A stretch of DNA of 64,000 nucleotides. Source: DASSUW01 sp963803335. Its GTDB lineage: Bacteria; Actinomycetota; Thermoleophilia; Solirubrobacterales; Solirubrobacteraceae. The stretch is taken from the NCBI GenBank assembly GCA_963803335.1, contig CAWDME010000019.1, positions 62,001 through 126,000 on the forward strand, read 5' to 3'. The notes beneath the pieces were generated by a model. That model did not search any database, had not been told where the DNA came from, and worked only from the letters and a program-made list of their open reading frames with translations. Below are positions 41,993-52,564 of the stretch, piece by piece (the stretch's first letter is position 1; each line of letters starts with the position of its first letter). Position numbers and translations under genes: made by a program.

Positions 41993-43354
41993 ATGCCGAT
42001 CTCCTCCTTCTACGGGCTCCAGACGTCGCTGCGCGGCCTCCTCGCCCAGCAGCGGCTGCTCGACACCACGGGCCACAACATCGCCAACGCCTCGACGCAG
42101 GGCTACTCGCGCCAGGAGGCCAGCCTCGTCGCCTCGCCGGCGCTCGAGATCCCCGCGGGCGGCATCGCCGGCGGCTCCGGCGCGCACCTCGGCTCCGGCG
42201 TCGACGTGCAGTCGTTCCGCCGCGTGCGCGACCAGTTCATCGACCTTCAGTACCGCGGCCAGAACACCAACCTCGGCGAGTGGAAGGCGCGCGCGACGTC
42301 GCTCAGCCAGGCCGAGGGCTCATTGTCCGAGCCGGGCGAGAACGGCATCAACCAGCAGCTGAGCGAGTTCTGGGACGCGTGGTCGGACCTCGCCAACGCC
42401 AACGGCAACGACGTCAACGCCGCCAAGCAGGCTGTCGTCGAGAAGGGCGCGGCGCTGACCGACGCCTTCAACAGCGTCCGCTCGCAGATCGACCTCGTCA
42501 AGAACCAGAGCTACGCCGAGTACTCCGACCTCACGCGGCCCGCGAGCCCCGGCGACGCGGGCGGCGAGGTGGCGCAGATCGCCACGCAGATCGCCGACCT
42601 CAACGACACGATCAAGCGCTTCATCACGACCGGCGACGTGCCGAACGACCTGCTCGACCGGCGCGACCTGCTGCTCGACCAGCTGTCCGAGTACGGCCAG
42701 ATCTCGGTCGACCCGCAGACCGACGGCACGATCAACGTGGGCTTCGGGGCGTCCAACCCGATCGTCACCGGTACCAACGCCACGTGGGCCGGCCCGCCGG
42801 CCGGCGATGCCTGGTCGCCGGGCGGCCGCCTCGGCGCGCTGCTTGACGTGTCCAAGCCGGGCGGGACGCTCGACGGATACCTCACCACGCTCGACACGAT
42901 CGCCTCGAACCTCGTCTCCACGGTCAACGGCGCCTACGGCGGCGCGTTCTTCGACGCCGGCGCCGGCCCGACGGCCGCGACCATCGACGTCTCGGCGGCG
43001 CTGCTCGCCAACCCGCAGGTGCTCGACCCCGGCTCCGGCGCCAGCGGCTCGCGCGACCTTGCGCTGGCCGTGTCGCAGCTGCGCGACGGCGCCAGCGTCG
43101 ACGGCGCCTACCGCGCCTTCGTCGCCAAGGTCGGCGCCGACAGCCGCGAGGCGACGCGCCAGGAGGGCAACGCCCAGGTCCTCACCGACTCGGTCGAGAA
43201 CCGGCGCCAGAGCGTGTCCGGCGTCTCGCTCGACGAGGAGATGTCCAACCTCGTGCGCTTCCAGCGCTCCTACCAGGCGTCCGCGCGGGCGATGAGCACC
43301 CTCGACGAGATGCTCGACGTGCTGATCAACCGGACCGGAAAGGTGGGCCTCTGA
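41993..43354 (+). CDS. flgK: Hook-filament junction protein FlgK
   Basis: 453 residues. SFYGLQTSLRGLLAQQRLLD then TTGHNIANASTQGYSRQEAS is the FlgK start, and VSLDEEMSNLVRFQRSYQAS (20 residues) followed by STLDEMLDVLINRTG the end. First junction protein on the hook. Its stop shares a base with the flgL ATG (TGATG). Confidence 0.97.
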   Translation: MPISSFYGLQTSLRGLLAQQRLLDTTGHNIANASTQGYSRQEASLVASPALEIPAGGIAGGSGAHLGSGVDVQSFRRVRDQFIDLQYRGQNTNLGEWKARATSLSQAEGSLSEPGENGINQQLSEFWDAWSDLANANGNDVNAAKQAVVEKGAALTDAFNSVRSQIDLVKNQSYAEYSDLTRPASPGDAGGEVAQIATQIADLNDTIKRFITTGDVPNDLLDRRDLLLDQLSEYGQISVDPQTDGTINVGFGASNPIVTGTNATWAGPPAGDAWSPGGRLGALLDVSKPGGTLDGYLTTLDTIASNLVSTVNGAYGGAFFDAGAGPTAATIDVSAALLANPQVLDPGSGASGSRDLALAVSQLRDGASVDGAYRAFVAKVGADSREATRQEGNAQVLTDSVENRRQSVSGVSLDEEMSNLVRFQRSYQASARAMSTLDEMLDVLINRTGKVGL

Positions 43355-44277
43355 TGTCGATGCGCATCACCACGGCGATGGTCCAGCGCAATGTGCTGGC
43401 CGACCTGAACTCGGTGTCGGGCAAGCTCACCCAGTCGCAGCTCAAGGCGGCGTCCGGCAAGGAGATCAACAAGCCGTCGGACGATCCGTTCCACGCCGCG
43501 CAGGCGATGGCGCTGCGCCAGTCGCTCGAGGGGACGCGCCAGTACCAGCGCAACGTGCAGGACGCGCAGGGCTGGGCGGACATGACCGAGGACGGCCTCG
43601 ACGACATCACCCAGAACGCCCAGACCGCCCGCGACCTCCTCGTGCAGGGCGGCACCGACTCGGCCGACCAGTCGGCGCGCGACGCGATCGCCGACCAGAT
43701 GGAGCAGCTGATCGAGGCGATCAAGCAGGGCGCCAGCAAGACCTATCGAGGCAGCTACCTGTTCGCGGGCGCCACGACCGACACGCGGCCGTACGTCTCC
43801 GGCACCGATGACACGTACCACGGCGACGAGGCGGGCTACGACCCGACCGTCCCGGGCATCGTCCGCGAGATCGGCCCCGGCGTGTCGATGACGATCAACA
43901 CGATCGGCCGCGACGTGCTCGGCGATGGTCAGTCCGCCGGCGACGGCAAGCTGCTGAACGTGCTGCGTGATTCGATCGACCACCTGCGGGCCGGCGACGG
44001 CGCCGCGGTGCGCGGCGACATCGACAAGCTCGACGGCAACGTCGACCACATCCTCGAGCTGCGCGCCGCCAACGGCGCCCGCTCCCAGCGCCTGGAGTCC
44101 GCGCTGTCGCGCCTCCAGCAGAGCGAGGAGTCCACGCTCGGGCAGCTGTCCGACACCGAGGACGCCGACATCGCCAAGACCCTCATCGACCTGAATTCCC
44201 AGACCGCCGCCTACCAGGCCGCTCTCCGCGCGGGAGCGAACCTCGTGCAGTCGTCCCTCATGGACTTCCTGCGCTAG
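43354..44277 (+). CDS. flgL: Hook-filament junction protein FlgL
   Basis: 307 residues. MRITTAMVQRNVLADLNSVS and SGKEINKPSDDPFHAAQAMA (20 residues) are flagellin-like FlgL motifs. The C-terminus DLNSQTAAYQAALRAGANLV matches the D0 helix. Second junction protein. Followed by fliW after 58 bp with an AAGGAG site. Confidence 0.96.
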   Translation: MSMRITTAMVQRNVLADLNSVSGKLTQSQLKAASGKEINKPSDDPFHAAQAMALRQSLEGTRQYQRNVQDAQGWADMTEDGLDDITQNAQTARDLLVQGGTDSADQSARDAIADQMEQLIEAIKQGASKTYRGSYLFAGATTDTRPYVSGTDDTYHGDEAGYDPTVPGIVREIGPGVSMTINTIGRDVLGDGQSAGDGKLLNVLRDSIDHLRAGDGAAVRGDIDKLDGNVDHILELRAANGARSQRLESALSRLQQSEESTLGQLSDTEDADIAKTLIDLNSQTAAYQAALRAGANLVQSSLMDFLR

Positions 44278-44335
44278 GACCGCGTACCCCTCCGTCCCCA
44301 CCCGTCCCTCGGAACCCCAAGGAGCCATCCCCACC

Positions 44336-44776
44336 ATGTCCACCGTGACCGTCGAGAGCTCGCGCTTCGGCACCCTCGAGATCGAGGCCGGCGCGATCAT
44401 CGAGTTCCCCACGGGCCTGATCGGCCTCGGCGGCCGCCGCTGGGCGGTCGTCTCCAACGATCCCGAGAGCGCGTTCCAGTGGCTGCATTCGCTGGAAGAC
44501 GCGTCGCTGGCACTGCCGGTGACCAACCCGTGGGCGTTCTTCGCCGACTACGAGGTCGACCTGTCGGACGCCGACAGCGAGCGCTTCGCCGACGCCGAGG
44601 TGGCCGTGTGGGTCACCGTGCGCGCCGGCACCGAGCTCGCCGACTTCAGCGCCAACCTGCGCGCGCCGATCGTCATCGCGAACGGCCAGGGCTACCAGGT
44701 GATCAACGAGGCCGCGAACGCTCCCGTCCGCGCCCCGCTGTTCCCGGACGCCGAGGCCAAGCCGGCGGCCGCCTAA
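44336..44776 (+). CDS. fliW: Flagellar assembly factor FliW
   Basis: 146 residues. FGTLEIEAGAIIEFPTGLIG is the N-terminal signature and FQWLHSLEDASLALPVTNPW (20 residues) the second family block. FliW binds flagellin or CsrA in a partner-switch that couples flagellin supply to translation. csrA follows directly, as in Bacillus. AAGGAG lies 12 nt upstream. Confidence 0.96.
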   Translation: MSTVTVESSRFGTLEIEAGAIIEFPTGLIGLGGRRWAVVSNDPESAFQWLHSLEDASLALPVTNPWAFFADYEVDLSDADSERFADAEVAVWVTVRAGTELADFSANLRAPIVIANGQGYQVINEAANAPVRAPLFPDAEAKPAAA

Positions 44777-44808
44777 GGCCGCCGCGTGCGGCGTCACCCG
44801 ACGCCGCA
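44763..44808 (+). promoter_or_regulatory. Two adjacent hairpins between fliW and csrA
   Basis: Hairpin 1: CGGCGGCC and GGCCGCCG flank the loop that holds the fliW stop codon. Hairpin 2: TGCGGCGT and ACGCCGCA form a perfect 8-bp stem with a 6-nt loop (44787-44808). No T tract follows directly, so an attenuator or an mRNA-processing barrier is as likely as a terminator. Confidence 0.5.
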
Positions 44809-44846
44809 TCCCGTCCCTTTCCGAAGCTTTCCAAGGAGGAATCTTC

Positions 44847-45068
44847 ATGCTCATCATCACCCGCCGCCCCGGCGAGAAGATCATGCTCGGCGACGACATC
44901 GTCGTCCACGTGATGGAGATCGTCGGGAACTCCGTCCGCGTCGGCATCCAGGCCCCGCGCTCGATCCCGGTCTACCGCGAGGAGATCTGGGACGCCGTGC
45001 GCCAGGAGAACCAGGCCGCCGCCGCCGCTCCGACCGAGCTCCCGGGCACCCCCAGCCCCAAGGGCTGA
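44847..45068 (+). CDS. csrA: Carbon storage/translation regulator CsrA
   Basis: 73 residues. MLIITRRPGEKIMLGDDIVV (20 residues) is the CsrA start and the RNA-binding VRVGIQAPRSIPVYREEI block is intact. An Ala/Pro-rich tail is longer than usual. The ribosome-binding site AAGGAGGAA carries a GGA, the CsrA target, so self-control is possible. It likely blocks flagellin mRNA when not bound by FliW. All three flagellin leaders have AGGAG ribosome-binding sites. Confidence 0.96.
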   Translation: MLIITRRPGEKIMLGDDIVVHVMEIVGNSVRVGIQAPRSIPVYREEIWDAVRQENQAAAAAPTELPGTPSPKG

Positions 45069-45152
45069 GCCCGGGAGCGCCAGCCGGGGTTCGCGGTCGG
45101 GGCCTTGAGGGGTACCGTCCCACTTGAGAACCTCGGCCCAAGGAGTCAACCC

Positions 45153-45947
45153 ATGCGCAAGCTGCTGCTCGTCGGCGCGGCAGTCGTCGCCGCCGGCATC
45201 TACCTGAAGCGCGACAAGGTCGCGGGGCTGCTCCCTTCGCGAACCGAGCCGTATTCGCCGCCTGCGCCGGGGCCGTCGAACTACGACGCTCCCGGCCCGG
45301 TCGCGAACACCGCCACGCCGGTGCCGGCCCCTGAGCCGCAGGCGCCGGGAGCGATCGACGAGGCCGCGGAGGAGGCCGCCGCCGCGGCCGAGGCGGCCAA
45401 CATCGGCGGCACGGTCAGCGACTACGCCGGCCCGGCCGACCTGCCGGCCACCGAGGCTGAGCGCCCGCTCGCCGAAGCGGGCGAGGGCGAGGCTGAGGGG
45501 CAGGAGCAGGCCGAGTTCGACCTACAGCAGGCCGCCGAGCCCACCGCCCCCGGAATGTCCGACACGGAGCGGCAGATCGACGACGCGATCGAGGAGGCCG
45601 CTAACCCGCTGGCGGGCGAGACCGTCGAGCCGGTCCGGCCGGTCGACGAGCCGCCGGCCGAGGCCGAGGAGCGCGCCGGTGACGCGACCGGCTGGGCCCC
45701 GGCGTCGTCCGTGCCGGAGCCGGAGGCCGAGCCCGAGGCCGCGCAGCCGGAGCCCGCGGCGCAGCCGGAGCCCGACGCCGACGCGGCGCAGCCGGAGCCC
45801 GAGGCCGCGCAGCCGGAGGCCGAGGCGGAGGGCGCCGCCGACACGCCCGCCCCGTTCGAGCCGGCCGCGGGCGACGCCGAGGACGGCAAGGACGAAGACG
45901 GCGGGTCGGACTGGCGGACCTGGTCGGGCCGCTCGATCAATCCGTAG
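45153..45947 (+). CDS. Membrane-anchored acidic Glu/Pro/Ala-rich protein, unknown
   Basis: 264 residues. A hydrophobic N-terminus MRKLLLVGAAVVAAGIYLKR (20 residues) is a single anchor. The rest is low-complexity and very acidic, with tandem PEPEAAQPEP-type repeats near the C-terminus and a short conserved-looking end WRTWSGRSINP. ATG 45153 has AAGGAG 8 nt upstream. Downstream of csrA but probably a separate unit. No family recognised. Confidence 0.75.
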   Translation: MRKLLLVGAAVVAAGIYLKRDKVAGLLPSRTEPYSPPAPGPSNYDAPGPVANTATPVPAPEPQAPGAIDEAAEEAAAAAEAANIGGTVSDYAGPADLPATEAERPLAEAGEGEAEGQEQAEFDLQQAAEPTAPGMSDTERQIDDAIEEAANPLAGETVEPVRPVDEPPAEAEERAGDATGWAPASSVPEPEAEPEAAQPEPAAQPEPDADAAQPEPEAAQPEAEAEGAADTPAPFEPAAGDAEDGKDEDGGSDWRTWSGRSINP

Positions 45948-45970
45948 CGAACTCGACGCCATCTTGGGTG

Positions 45971-46095
45971 CGGGCGAACTGCGGCTGGGTAGGGCAGCGA
46001 GGGTCGAAACCGCGGTGCGAGATCCGTGCTGGGAAAGGGTCGCCATGCGACCCAAAGCCGGCACGAACCGCGTTCGTGTCCGATTGGGGGCGCAT
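45971..46095 (-). repeat. Dispersed intergenic repeat, copy A
   Basis: Shares about 125 bp with 62583-62715 read on the opposite strand. The core on the minus strand is GGGTCGCATGGCGACCC followed by TTTCCCAGCAC (46026-46053), a 7-bp hairpin with a 3-nt loop and a short T run. It lies 87 bp downstream of the DsbA-like gene. A second hairpin, TTGGGGG..CCCCCAA, occupies 46084-46106. Confidence 0.8.
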
Positions 46096-46181
46096 AACAC
46101 CCCCAACACGGCCGATTCCCCAGCCGCCCCACCCAGCCGCCGTTCGCCAGGGCCACCACACGCGTGAGGCCGCGGTCCTGG

Positions 46182-46835
46182 CTAGGCGAGCACCCACAGC
46201 TCGCCGCCGCCCGCGCGGCGCGGTGTGACGCGCCATTCGAGCGCGAGCCGCCACAGCTCGGCCGGGGCCCGCGGGCCCGGCAGGTCGCAGACGGCCGCCG
46301 CCTCAGCGGTCGCCAGCGTGCCGAACCGCCGCAGCGCCTCCTCGACGCCCGGGAAGCCGTCGCCGGCCGGCTGTGCGCCCGCGGCCAGCGCCGCGGCGCG
46401 CAGGCGCTCGTACGGGCCCGTGCCGGCCACCCGCTCGCCCCCGGCGAACTCGACGGTAGGTGTGGTCAAGCCGCGCCCGCGTTCGATGTCGGCGCCGAGG
46501 CGCTCGACGATCGCATTCGAGCCGAAATCGACCCGCAGCCGGTCCACGTCCAGGCCTCGGGTCTCGCGTGCGGCGTCAAGCAGCGCCGGCGGATCACGCA
46601 GGAACACGCGCGGATCGACCGGCATGCCGGACTCCGCCGCCGCGTCCAGCGCCGCCAGCGCGAGGGCGCGCGCCGCCTCGGTGTCGATCGTCCGGCGCAA
46701 CCCGACGATCACGAAGGTGTACGCCAGTTGATCACCGAACTCGACTTGAAGACGCCTGAGCTGCGGCTCGGCCGCCCATGACCATGGGCAGTAGGGATCT
46801 GTGAAGACCGTCGCCGACACAGCCACATCGGCCAC
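46182..46835 (-). CDS. DsbA-fold thiol oxidoreductase-like protein
   Basis: 217 residues. FTDPYCPWSWAAEPQLRRLQ (20 residues) carries a CPWS motif with a single cysteine. This pattern is seen in DsbA/FrnE/SpxH-like thioredoxin folds. LTTPTVEFAGGERVAGTGPY holds the cis-proline (TTPT). No signal peptide, so it is probably cytoplasmic and cannot be a normal two-cysteine oxidant. GTG 46835 has GAGGT upstream. It is divergent from a kinase gene with only 15 bp between starts. Confidence 0.8.
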   Translation of the reverse strand: MADVAVSATVFTDPYCPWSWAAEPQLRRLQVEFGDQLAYTFVIVGLRRTIDTEAARALALAALDAAAESGMPVDPRVFLRDPPALLDAARETRGLDVDRLRVDFGSNAIVERLGADIERGRGLTTPTVEFAGGERVAGTGPYERLRAAALAAGAQPAGDGFPGVEEALRRFGTLATAEAAAVCDLPGPRAPAELWRLALEWRVTPRRAGGGELWVLA

Positions 46836-46850
46836 AATAGGACCGACCTC

Positions 46851-48368
46851 ATGAGCACGCTCGTAGGGATGCAGCTGAGCGGCCGCTACCGGCTGGACGC
46901 CCAGATCGGCGCCGGTGGCATGTCGACGGTCTACCGCGCCTTCGACCAGACGCTGGAGCGGCAGGTGGCGATCAAGCTCATGCACCGCGAGATCGCGTCG
47001 GACTCCGACCAGCTCGAGCGCTTCCGCCGCGAGGCCCGCGCCGTCGCCCAGCTCTCGCACCCCCACATCGTCGGCGTGATCGACGCGGGCGAGGACGAGG
47101 GCCGGCCCTACATCGTGTTCGAGTACGTCGAGGGCGAGACGCTCAAGGAGCGCATCCGCCGCATGGGCCGGCTGCCGGTGGACGAGGCGATCGCCTACGC
47201 GATCGAGATCGCGAGGGCGCTCGGCTGCGCCCACTCGCACCACATCGTGCACCGTGACGTGAAGCCGCAGAACGTGCTGATCGACGGCGAGGGCTCGGCC
47301 AAGGTCACGGACTTCGGGATCGCCCGCACGCTCGACCAAGAAGGCCTGACCGCGGACGGGCGCGTGCTCGGGACCACCGACTACGTGTCGCCTGAGCAGG
47401 CGCTCGGCCACGACGTCAACGGCCAGTCCGACATCTACTCGCTCGGCGTCGTGCTCTACGAGATGCTCGTCGGCGACGTGCCGTTCCACGGCGAGACCCA
47501 GGTCTCGGTGGCCATGAAGCACGTCCGCGAGGACATGCCGGACCTGCAGTCGCGTCGGGCCGAGGCCTCGGCGACGCTCGCCTCGGTGCTCGACCGCATG
47601 ACCGACAAGGACCTCGGGCGTCGGTATGCGGACATCCCGTCGGTCGTGGCCGACCTCGAGGAGGCGCTCGCGATCGAGGCCGCGCGCTCGGGCAAGTCGA
47701 CCGGCGAGGCGACCGCCGTGCTGCGGACGCTGTCGCCGTCGACCCGCCGCCGCCTCCCGTTCCGGGTGCGCCACCCGTTGCCGGTGCTCGGCGTTCTCTG
47801 CCTGCTCGCGGTGTTCGTCGTGATCATCGCGCTCGTGCTCAAGGAGGGCGTGGACCGCACGCAGAAGGGCACCGGCTCGGGCACGGTCAAGGCGCCGGCC
47901 GGCGAGTCGGTCGTGTCGCTCGCCCGCGCCTCGGCCATCGACTACGACCCCCTCGGCGACGACGACGAGCACCACGGCCAGGTCGCGCTCGTCGTCGACC
48001 GCGATCCCGGGACGAGCTGGAGCACCGAGAGCTACCGCGACGGCCTCGCGGGGGCCAACAAGGCCGGCGTTGGGATCTATCTCGACGCCAAGCCGAGCGT
48101 CGACGCCGTCCGGATGGAGATCCAGAGCGCGAAGCCTGGCTGGAAGGCGGACATCTACGGCGCGACGGGCAACCACGCGCCGGCGAGCATCGACGCCGGC
48201 TGGACGAAGCTCGCCGGCGGCAGCGTGCGCAGCGACCACCAGCGCTTCAAGCTCGACACCGGCGGCAAGCGCTACCGCTTCTACCTCGTCTGGATCACCG
48301 AGCTGCCGCCGGGCCAGCCGCGGGTGGACATCGGCGAGATCGCGCTGTTCCAGCGCAAACAGCGCTAG
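46851..48368 (+). CDS. Ser/Thr protein kinase with one membrane helix and extracellular domain
   Basis: 505 residues. Kinase domain residues about 7-265: IGAGGMSTVYRAF (Gly loop), VAIKLM (Lys), HRDVKPQNVLI (catalytic loop), TDFGIA (DFG) and YVSPEQALGHDVN (activation/APE-like). A membrane helix near residue 310 (LPVLGVLCLLAVFVVIIAL) leads to an outside domain that ends KRYRFYLVWITELPPGQPRV (20 residues), resembling discoidin-type beta-sandwich endings. No PASTA repeats. The stop codon interlocks with that of ddl in a shared CTAG. Confidence 0.9.
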   Translation: MSTLVGMQLSGRYRLDAQIGAGGMSTVYRAFDQTLERQVAIKLMHREIASDSDQLERFRREARAVAQLSHPHIVGVIDAGEDEGRPYIVFEYVEGETLKERIRRMGRLPVDEAIAYAIEIARALGCAHSHHIVHRDVKPQNVLIDGEGSAKVTDFGIARTLDQEGLTADGRVLGTTDYVSPEQALGHDVNGQSDIYSLGVVLYEMLVGDVPFHGETQVSVAMKHVREDMPDLQSRRAEASATLASVLDRMTDKDLGRRYADIPSVVADLEEALAIEAARSGKSTGEATAVLRTLSPSTRRRLPFRVRHPLPVLGVLCLLAVFVVIIALVLKEGVDRTQKGTGSGTVKAPAGESVVSLARASAIDYDPLGDDDEHHGQVALVVDRDPGTSWSTESYRDGLAGANKAGVGIYLDAKPSVDAVRMEIQSAKPGWKADIYGATGNHAPASIDAGWTKLAGGSVRSDHQRFKLDTGGKRYRFYLVWITELPPGQPRVDIGEIALFQRKQR

Positions 48369-49350
48369 AAGGTGTGCCCCGCGCGCTCGGCGCGGAAGCG
48401 CTCGACGCCGAGCTCGAGTAGGCGGTCGCACAGCTCGGCGGGCGGGATCCCCGTCGCCTCCCACAGCTTCGGGTAGGCGCTCGTCTCGGTGAAGCCGGGC
48501 ATCGTGTTGAGCTCGTTGACGAGCACGCGATCGTCTTCGACGAAGAAGTCGACGCGGGCGAGGCCGGCGCAGCCGACCCGCACGAACGTGTCGACCGCGA
48601 GCGCGCGCACCTGTTCGGTCACCGCCGCGGGCAGGCGAGCGGGCACGATCAGCTCCATGCCGCCGTCGCCGTACTTGGCCTCGTAGTCGTACCACTCGCC
48701 CTTGAGCACGACGATCTCGCCGGGCACGGACGCCTCGGGGTGGCTGTTCCCGAGCACCGAGCACTCGACCTCCAGGCCGTCGGAGAACGCCTCGACGATC
48801 ACCAGGCTGTCGTGCGCGAACGCGCCGTCGAGCGCCGCGGCGAGGTCGCTCTCGCCCCACGCCTTGGCGATCCCGACCGAGGAGCCGAGCCGCGCGGGCT
48901 TGACGAACACGGGGGTCCCCAACACCGCAAGCTCTCCTCGCACGGCGGCCGGCTCGCTGCGCCAGCGGTGCTCGCGCACCGCCAGCGAGGCCACCTGCGG
49001 GACGGCGGCGGCGGCCAGCACCTCCTTGAACACCACCTTGTCCATGCACAGCGACGAGGCGAGCACGCCGGCGCCGACGTACGGGACGTCGAGCAGCTCG
49101 AGCAGGCCCTGGACGGTGCCGTCCTCGCCGAACGGGCCGTGCAGGACGGGGAAGACGGCGTCGGCGCCGATCAGCCCCCCGCCGGGGGTGAGCGCGAGCG
49201 ACTCGCCGTCGTGCACCCACGCGCCGCCGCGCTCGATCGTGACCGGCAGCACCTCGTGGCCGGCGCCGGCCACGGCGGCGCGCACGAACTCGGCCGAACG
49301 CAGCGACACCTCGTGCTCGGACGAGCGGCCCCCGGCCAGGACGGCCACTC

Positions 49351-49354
<4 letters not shown>
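48365..49354 (-). CDS. ddl: D-alanine--D-alanine ligase
   Basis: 329 residues, ATP-grasp. LAGGRSSEHEVSLRSAEFVR (20 residues) with ALHGPFGEDGT-like VLHGPFGEDGTVQGLLEL is the Ddl start, PVFVKPARLGSSVGIAKAW the ATP-grasp lysine block and RVDFFVEDDRVLVNELNTMP the metal-binding end. It makes the D-Ala-D-Ala for peptidoglycan precursors. The ATG overlaps the pknB stop (ATGA), so ligase and wall-sensing kinase are coupled. Cytoplasmic. Confidence 0.97.
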
Positions 49355-51174
<1,820 letters not shown>

Positions 51175-51181
51175 TAGACCA

Positions 51182-52564
51182 CTACCGCTCACCCAGCGCC
51201 TTGAGAACCTCGGCCGCGATCGGCGCGGCGTTGGCGCCACCGGTCCCACCGGTCTGGCGCTCGAGCATCGCGCACACCGCGTACTTGTCGGTGAAGCCGA
51301 TGAACCACAGGTCGTCGGTCCCGTCGCCCACCTCGGCGGTGCCGGTCTTGCCGGAGACGTTGACGCCCTCCAGCCGCGCCGCTGTGCCGGTGCCCTGCTC
51401 GACGACGTTGCGCATCATCCCGGCGACCGCGTCCGCGCTCTCCTGCGACATCACGCGCTCGGCCTCCTCCGGCAGCGGCTCGTCGATCGTGCGGCCGTCC
51501 GGGTCGAGGACCTTCTCCACCAGCCGCGGCTGCATCCGCAGGCCGCCGTTGCCGATCGTCTGCGCCACCGTCGCCATCTGCAGCGGCGTGACGAGCAGCT
51601 TGTCCTGCCCGATGGCCATGCGACCGACGTCGATGCGTCCCGACGTCGGCGACAGCAGCCGGCCGGCGGGCCCCGCCTCGCCGCTCGGCAGCATCTGGTT
51701 GTCGGGGTAGTCCATGGGCGGATCCTCGTAGAACCCGAACTTCTTCATGTACTCCGCCATCGTCGTGCGGCCGAGCTTCTCGCCGACCTCGGCCCAGACG
51801 GTGTTGACCGAGTTGGTGAGGGCCTCGGTCAGCGAGATGTTGCCGAACTCCTCGCCGGCGAAGTTCTGCAGCGGCGTGCCCGAGATCACCTTGTTGTTCT
51901 TGCCGCTGACCTGCGAGTCGGGCGTGTACTTGCCGGTGTCGATGGCCGCCGACGCGGTCACGGTCTTCATCGTCGAGCCGGGCGGGTAGCGGCCCTGCGT
52001 CGCGCGGTTGAACGTCTTCGCGTGCGCCGGGTCGTTCGGGTCGAAGGACGGGGTGGCGGCGAGCACGCGCACCGCGCCGCTCTTGAGGTCCATCGCCACG
52101 ACCGCCCCGAGCGTGTCCCCGAGCTGCTGGTAGGCGACCTCCTGGGCGTGCGGGTCGAGCGTGGTGCGCAGATCGTCGCCGACGTCCTGCGGGCCGAGCA
52201 GCCGCTCGAGCGCGCCGATCGCGTCGCTGCGGCGCCCGGTCAACGGGTCGTTGTAGTAATCCTCGAGGCCGTTCCGCCCGCGGTCGAGCGACGTGAAGCC
52301 GACCGGCTGGGCGAACAGATCGCCGGTCGGGTAGCGGCGGCCGAAGCGGTCCTGGCCGAGCGGCCGGTTGGCGGCCAGGACGCTGCCGTCGGCGGCGCGG
52401 ATGATGCCGCGCTTGATCCGCTGCTCCTCGAACAGCAGCCGCCGGTTGTTCGGGTTCTCGCGCAGCGCCTGCGCCTCGAACACCGACCAGCGCGACGTGA
52501 ACCCCACGAGCACGGCGAACAGCAGGACGACGAGCACGAACAGGCGGACGATCGCGCCGTTCAT
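51182..52564 (-). CDS. pbpA: Penicillin-binding protein transpeptidase PbpA (class B)
   Basis: 460 residues. One N-terminal membrane helix (RLFVLVVLLFAVLVGFTSRW, 20 residues). Transpeptidase motifs: YPPGSTMKTVTA (SxxK), TNSVNTVWAEVG (SxN) and VSGKTGTAEVGDG (KTG). It cross-links peptidoglycan with RodA. The ATG overlaps the rodA stop (ATGA). Confidence 0.97.
   Translation of the reverse strand: MNGAIVRLFVLVVLLFAVLVGFTSRWSVFEAQALRENPNNRRLLFEEQRIKRGIIRAADGSVLAANRPLGQDRFGRRYPTGDLFAQPVGFTSLDRGRNGLEDYYNDPLTGRRSDAIGALERLLGPQDVGDDLRTTLDPHAQEVAYQQLGDTLGAVVAMDLKSGAVRVLAATPSFDPNDPAHAKTFNRATQGRYPPGSTMKTVTASAAIDTGKYTPDSQVSGKNNKVISGTPLQNFAGEEFGNISLTEALTNSVNTVWAEVGEKLGRTTMAEYMKKFGFYEDPPMDYPDNQMLPSGEAGPAGRLLSPTSGRIDVGRMAIGQDKLLVTPLQMATVAQTIGNGGLRMQPRLVEKVLDPDGRTIDEPLPEEAERVMSQESADAVAGMMRNVVEQGTGTAARLEGVNVSGKTGTAEVGDGTDDLWFIGFTDKYAVCAMLERQTGGTGGANAAPIAAEVLKALGER

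Noticed and set aside
12136..45068. Missing flgH, flgI and flgA
   Set aside because: These serve the L- and P-rings, which are not expected in this type of cell envelope.
45937..46254. Short open frames across repeat copy A, similar in translation to frames across copy B
   Set aside because: The similarity is explained by the nucleotide repeat in every frame, with no codon bias or ribosome-binding site.
46182..49220. 1012-residue minus-strand open frame ending in the DsbA-like protein
   Set aside because: Only the last 217 residues have homology; the rest is opposite the kinase gene or out of frame with ddl.
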